Shown here piece after piece: positions 12,190 through 13,511 of a DNA stretch of 13,511 bases (its first letter is position 1; every line of letters begins with the position of its first letter). The stretch comes from Chloroflexota bacterium. GTDB taxonomy: Bacteria > Chloroflexota > Dehalococcoidia > Lucifugimonadales > Lucifugimonadaceae. Below the pieces are notes generated by a model. That model had not been told where the DNA came from. It made no database searches and was given only the letters and a program-made list of their open reading frames with translations. The stretch lies in NCBI GenBank assembly GCA_002708145.1, contig PAOV01000051.1, positions 1-13,511 on the forward strand, written 5' to 3'. The position numbers and the translations under genes are program-made.

Positions 12190-13511
12190 TTGAGAGCTAT
12201 TGGATTTTATATACAAAATTTAGAAGATAATTTAAATTTTAATTTTCCATTTGACAGGCTGACCTCTCAAAATGAGATTCATGAATATTCTCAGACACAT
12301 AAACATAACATTGTTTCATGGTATAAAGTTCAATCGAGTAATTCACAAACAGAAATATATGATAATTATAGAAGATTAATTTCAGAATTTTCTAAACCTG
12401 ACGCAAAACTAGCTTTAGTTTTAATTCCTGATTCTTTTCATATAGCCAGTGATATTGAAACTTTAGCAAGAAGAATCATTCATATACTGTCTTTAGGTGC
12501 AGATATTAGGTGTACTAATCCTGAATATCCTGACCCGTTTCAAAATGCTCTTAAATATTTATCTTTTTCAAATAGAGAAAATTTTTCAAACTCAAAAAAG
12601 GGCAAAACAATTATACAAAAGGCTTATAGAGGAGAAATTTTAGGAAAAATTCCATACGGATATAAATCTTCTAATGACACAATAATCATTGATGATAATG
12701 AGTCAAAAATAGTAAGAATGATTTTTGAATGGTATTCAGAATTTTCTTATGGGTTAAGAGTTATCTCTAGGTTGCTTAATCAGAAAGGATATAGAACTAA
12801 AAGTGGTAATATATGGACTCCATTATCTATTCGTAATATATTAACAAACCGTACATACATTGGTACTTACAATAGATATGGCGTTAGAATTACTTCTAAT
12901 CATGAGCCGATTGTTAGTATAGATATATTTAATAAAGTTAGTTATATATTAAGTTCAAGAAATATCTCTAAAAAAAAATATATAAAATCATCATTCTTAT
13001 TATCCAAAAAAATCAAATGTGAGATTTGTGGTAATGGATTGAGCGGCATAACTAGAAAAAGAACTTGGCAATTAAAAAACAAAAAAAGTATCACAAAAAT
13101 ATATAGATACTATCGTTGTTCAGCTAGAATTCAAATTATTAATGAACAGTCGAAATTTCATTCTTTAATTGATGCTGATAATTTAGAAAAAGAAGTATTA
13201 AGTATTATTTCTCATTGGGATGATGATTTAATATCTAAGATAGCACCAATTAGTTTAAGTACATATTCTGATAATATTAATGATGCATATTTAGATTTTA
13301 CTAGAGCTTTTCAAAATTATGCCACAGGAAGAGAAAAAATTAATTTTTTACAAGATTCAATTAATACTTTAGATAAAATTAGATCAAGAAAGAAAATATC
13401 TACATCTGAAACTCCTAGAATTATATATGATAATATTTTTACTAATGATTCTGAAAAAACAAAAAAATCACTTAATCAATTAGTTTCAAAAATAATTCTT
13501 AAAAATAACAA
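12190..13511 (+). CDS. Large serine recombinase-like protein with degenerate catalytic domain (partial, runs off window)
   Basis: At least 440 codons with no stop, open to the window edge. From TTG 12190 the N-terminus MRAIGFYIQNLED aligns with the resolvase start Y-x-R-V-S, but Arg is Gln9 and the nucleophilic Ser is Leu11. The strand usually ending LDRLSR is LIPDSFHIA (78-86), so both its Arg residues are also lost. Beyond about residue 135 the protein is normal: Recombinase domain AYRGEILGKIPYGYKSS, ESKIVRMIFEWY, ISRLLNQKGYRT, WTPLSIRNILTNRTYIGTYN, then a zinc ribbon CEICGNGLSG (Cys277, Cys280) with Cys310 in YYRCS, and a coiled-coil-like tail. The expected fourth Cys is absent. TAA at 12178-12180 bars a longer start; no ribosome site is seen, so coupling to the upstream gene is likely. 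DNA binding without recombination is the inferred activity. Confidence 0.85.
   Translation, partial: MRAIGFYIQNLEDNLNFNFPFDRLTSQNEIHEYSQTHKHNIVSWYKVQSSNSQTEIYDNYRRLISEFSKPDAKLALVLIPDSFHIASDIETLARRIIHILSLGADIRCTNPEYPDPFQNALKYLSFSNRENFSNSKKGKTIIQKAYRGEILGKIPYGYKSSNDTIIIDDNESKIVRMIFEWYSEFSYGLRVISRLLNQKGYRTKSGNIWTPLSIRNILTNRTYIGTYNRYGVRITSNHEPIVSIDIFNKVSYILSSRNISKKKYIKSSFLLSKKIKCEICGNGLSGITRKRTWQLKNKKSITKIYRYYRCSARIQIINEQSKFHSLIDADNLEKEVLSIISHWDDDLISKIAPISLSTYSDNINDAYLDFTRAFQNYATGREKINFLQDSINTLDKIRSRKKISTSETPRIIYDNIFTNDSEKTKKSLNQLVSKIILKNN

Noticed and set aside
12190..13511. Pseudogene or frameshifted integrase
   Set aside because: All 440 codons are open and the second domain is well conserved, so the catalytic losses look like specific substitutions, not decay.
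12185..13511. Recently inserted mobile element with attachment sites
   Set aside because: No tRNA, direct repeats, composition jump or other phage/transposon genes are visible; the right end lies outside the window, so this cannot be fully excluded.
1..13511. CRISPR arrays, tRNA, rRNA or RNase P RNA genes
   Set aside because: No regularly spaced repeats, cloverleaf or rRNA-like sequence was recognised on either strand by eye.

Overview
The window is AT-rich (roughly two thirds A+T by eye) bacterial chromosome made of compact housekeeping operons. The closest overall fit is a low-GC member of the Chloroflexota (SAR202/Dehalococcoidia-like). This rests on a MerR-type HspR heat-shock repressor, beta-subunit sequence idiosyncrasies, a very short epsilon subunit and a small one-zinc-ribbon protein. 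It is an inference from family patterns, not a database result. TTG starts are common: atpE, atpG, pyk, the C4 zinc-ribbon gene and the recombinase-like gene all appear to use TTG.

Layout. 1-5560 (+) is an F-type ATP synthase operon: probable 3' tail of atpB, then atpE-atpF-atpH-atpA-atpG-atpD-atpC. It encodes the proton-type c-ring, stator, F1 catalytic head and a short epsilon without its helical C-terminal domain. The operon carries several strong inverted repeats: one between atpE and atpF, one inside atpG and two inside atpD. At 5579-5740 (-) lies an easily missed 53-residue zinc-ribbon gene, convergent with atpC. The 5741-5997 gap holds divergent promoters. The rightward one has an excellent sigma70-type match, overlapped by a HAIR-like inverted repeat and followed by a 34-bp dyad at the presumed transcription start. 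It drives hspR-grpE-dnaK, with a fumarylacetoacetate-hydrolase-family gene 29 nt behind dnaK (to 9864). HspR is expected to repress this unit until misfolded protein titrates DnaK; no dnaJ is present here.

At 9861-11348 (-) is pyruvate kinase, whose stop codon overlaps the stop of the preceding gene. A divergent intergenic region (11349-11479) with nested inverted repeats separates it from a rightward pair: a coiled-coil C4 zinc-ribbon protein (11480-12184) and, 5 nt later, a serine-recombinase-like protein that runs off the window end.

The most unusual object is that last gene. It keeps the architecture of a large serine recombinase (resolvase-like fold, Recombinase domain, zinc ribbon), but the catalytic Ser and Arg positions of the N-terminal domain are replaced, with no stop or frameshift across 440 codons. 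It looks like a maintained, catalytically inactive relative tied to a housekeeping gene rather than an active integrase.
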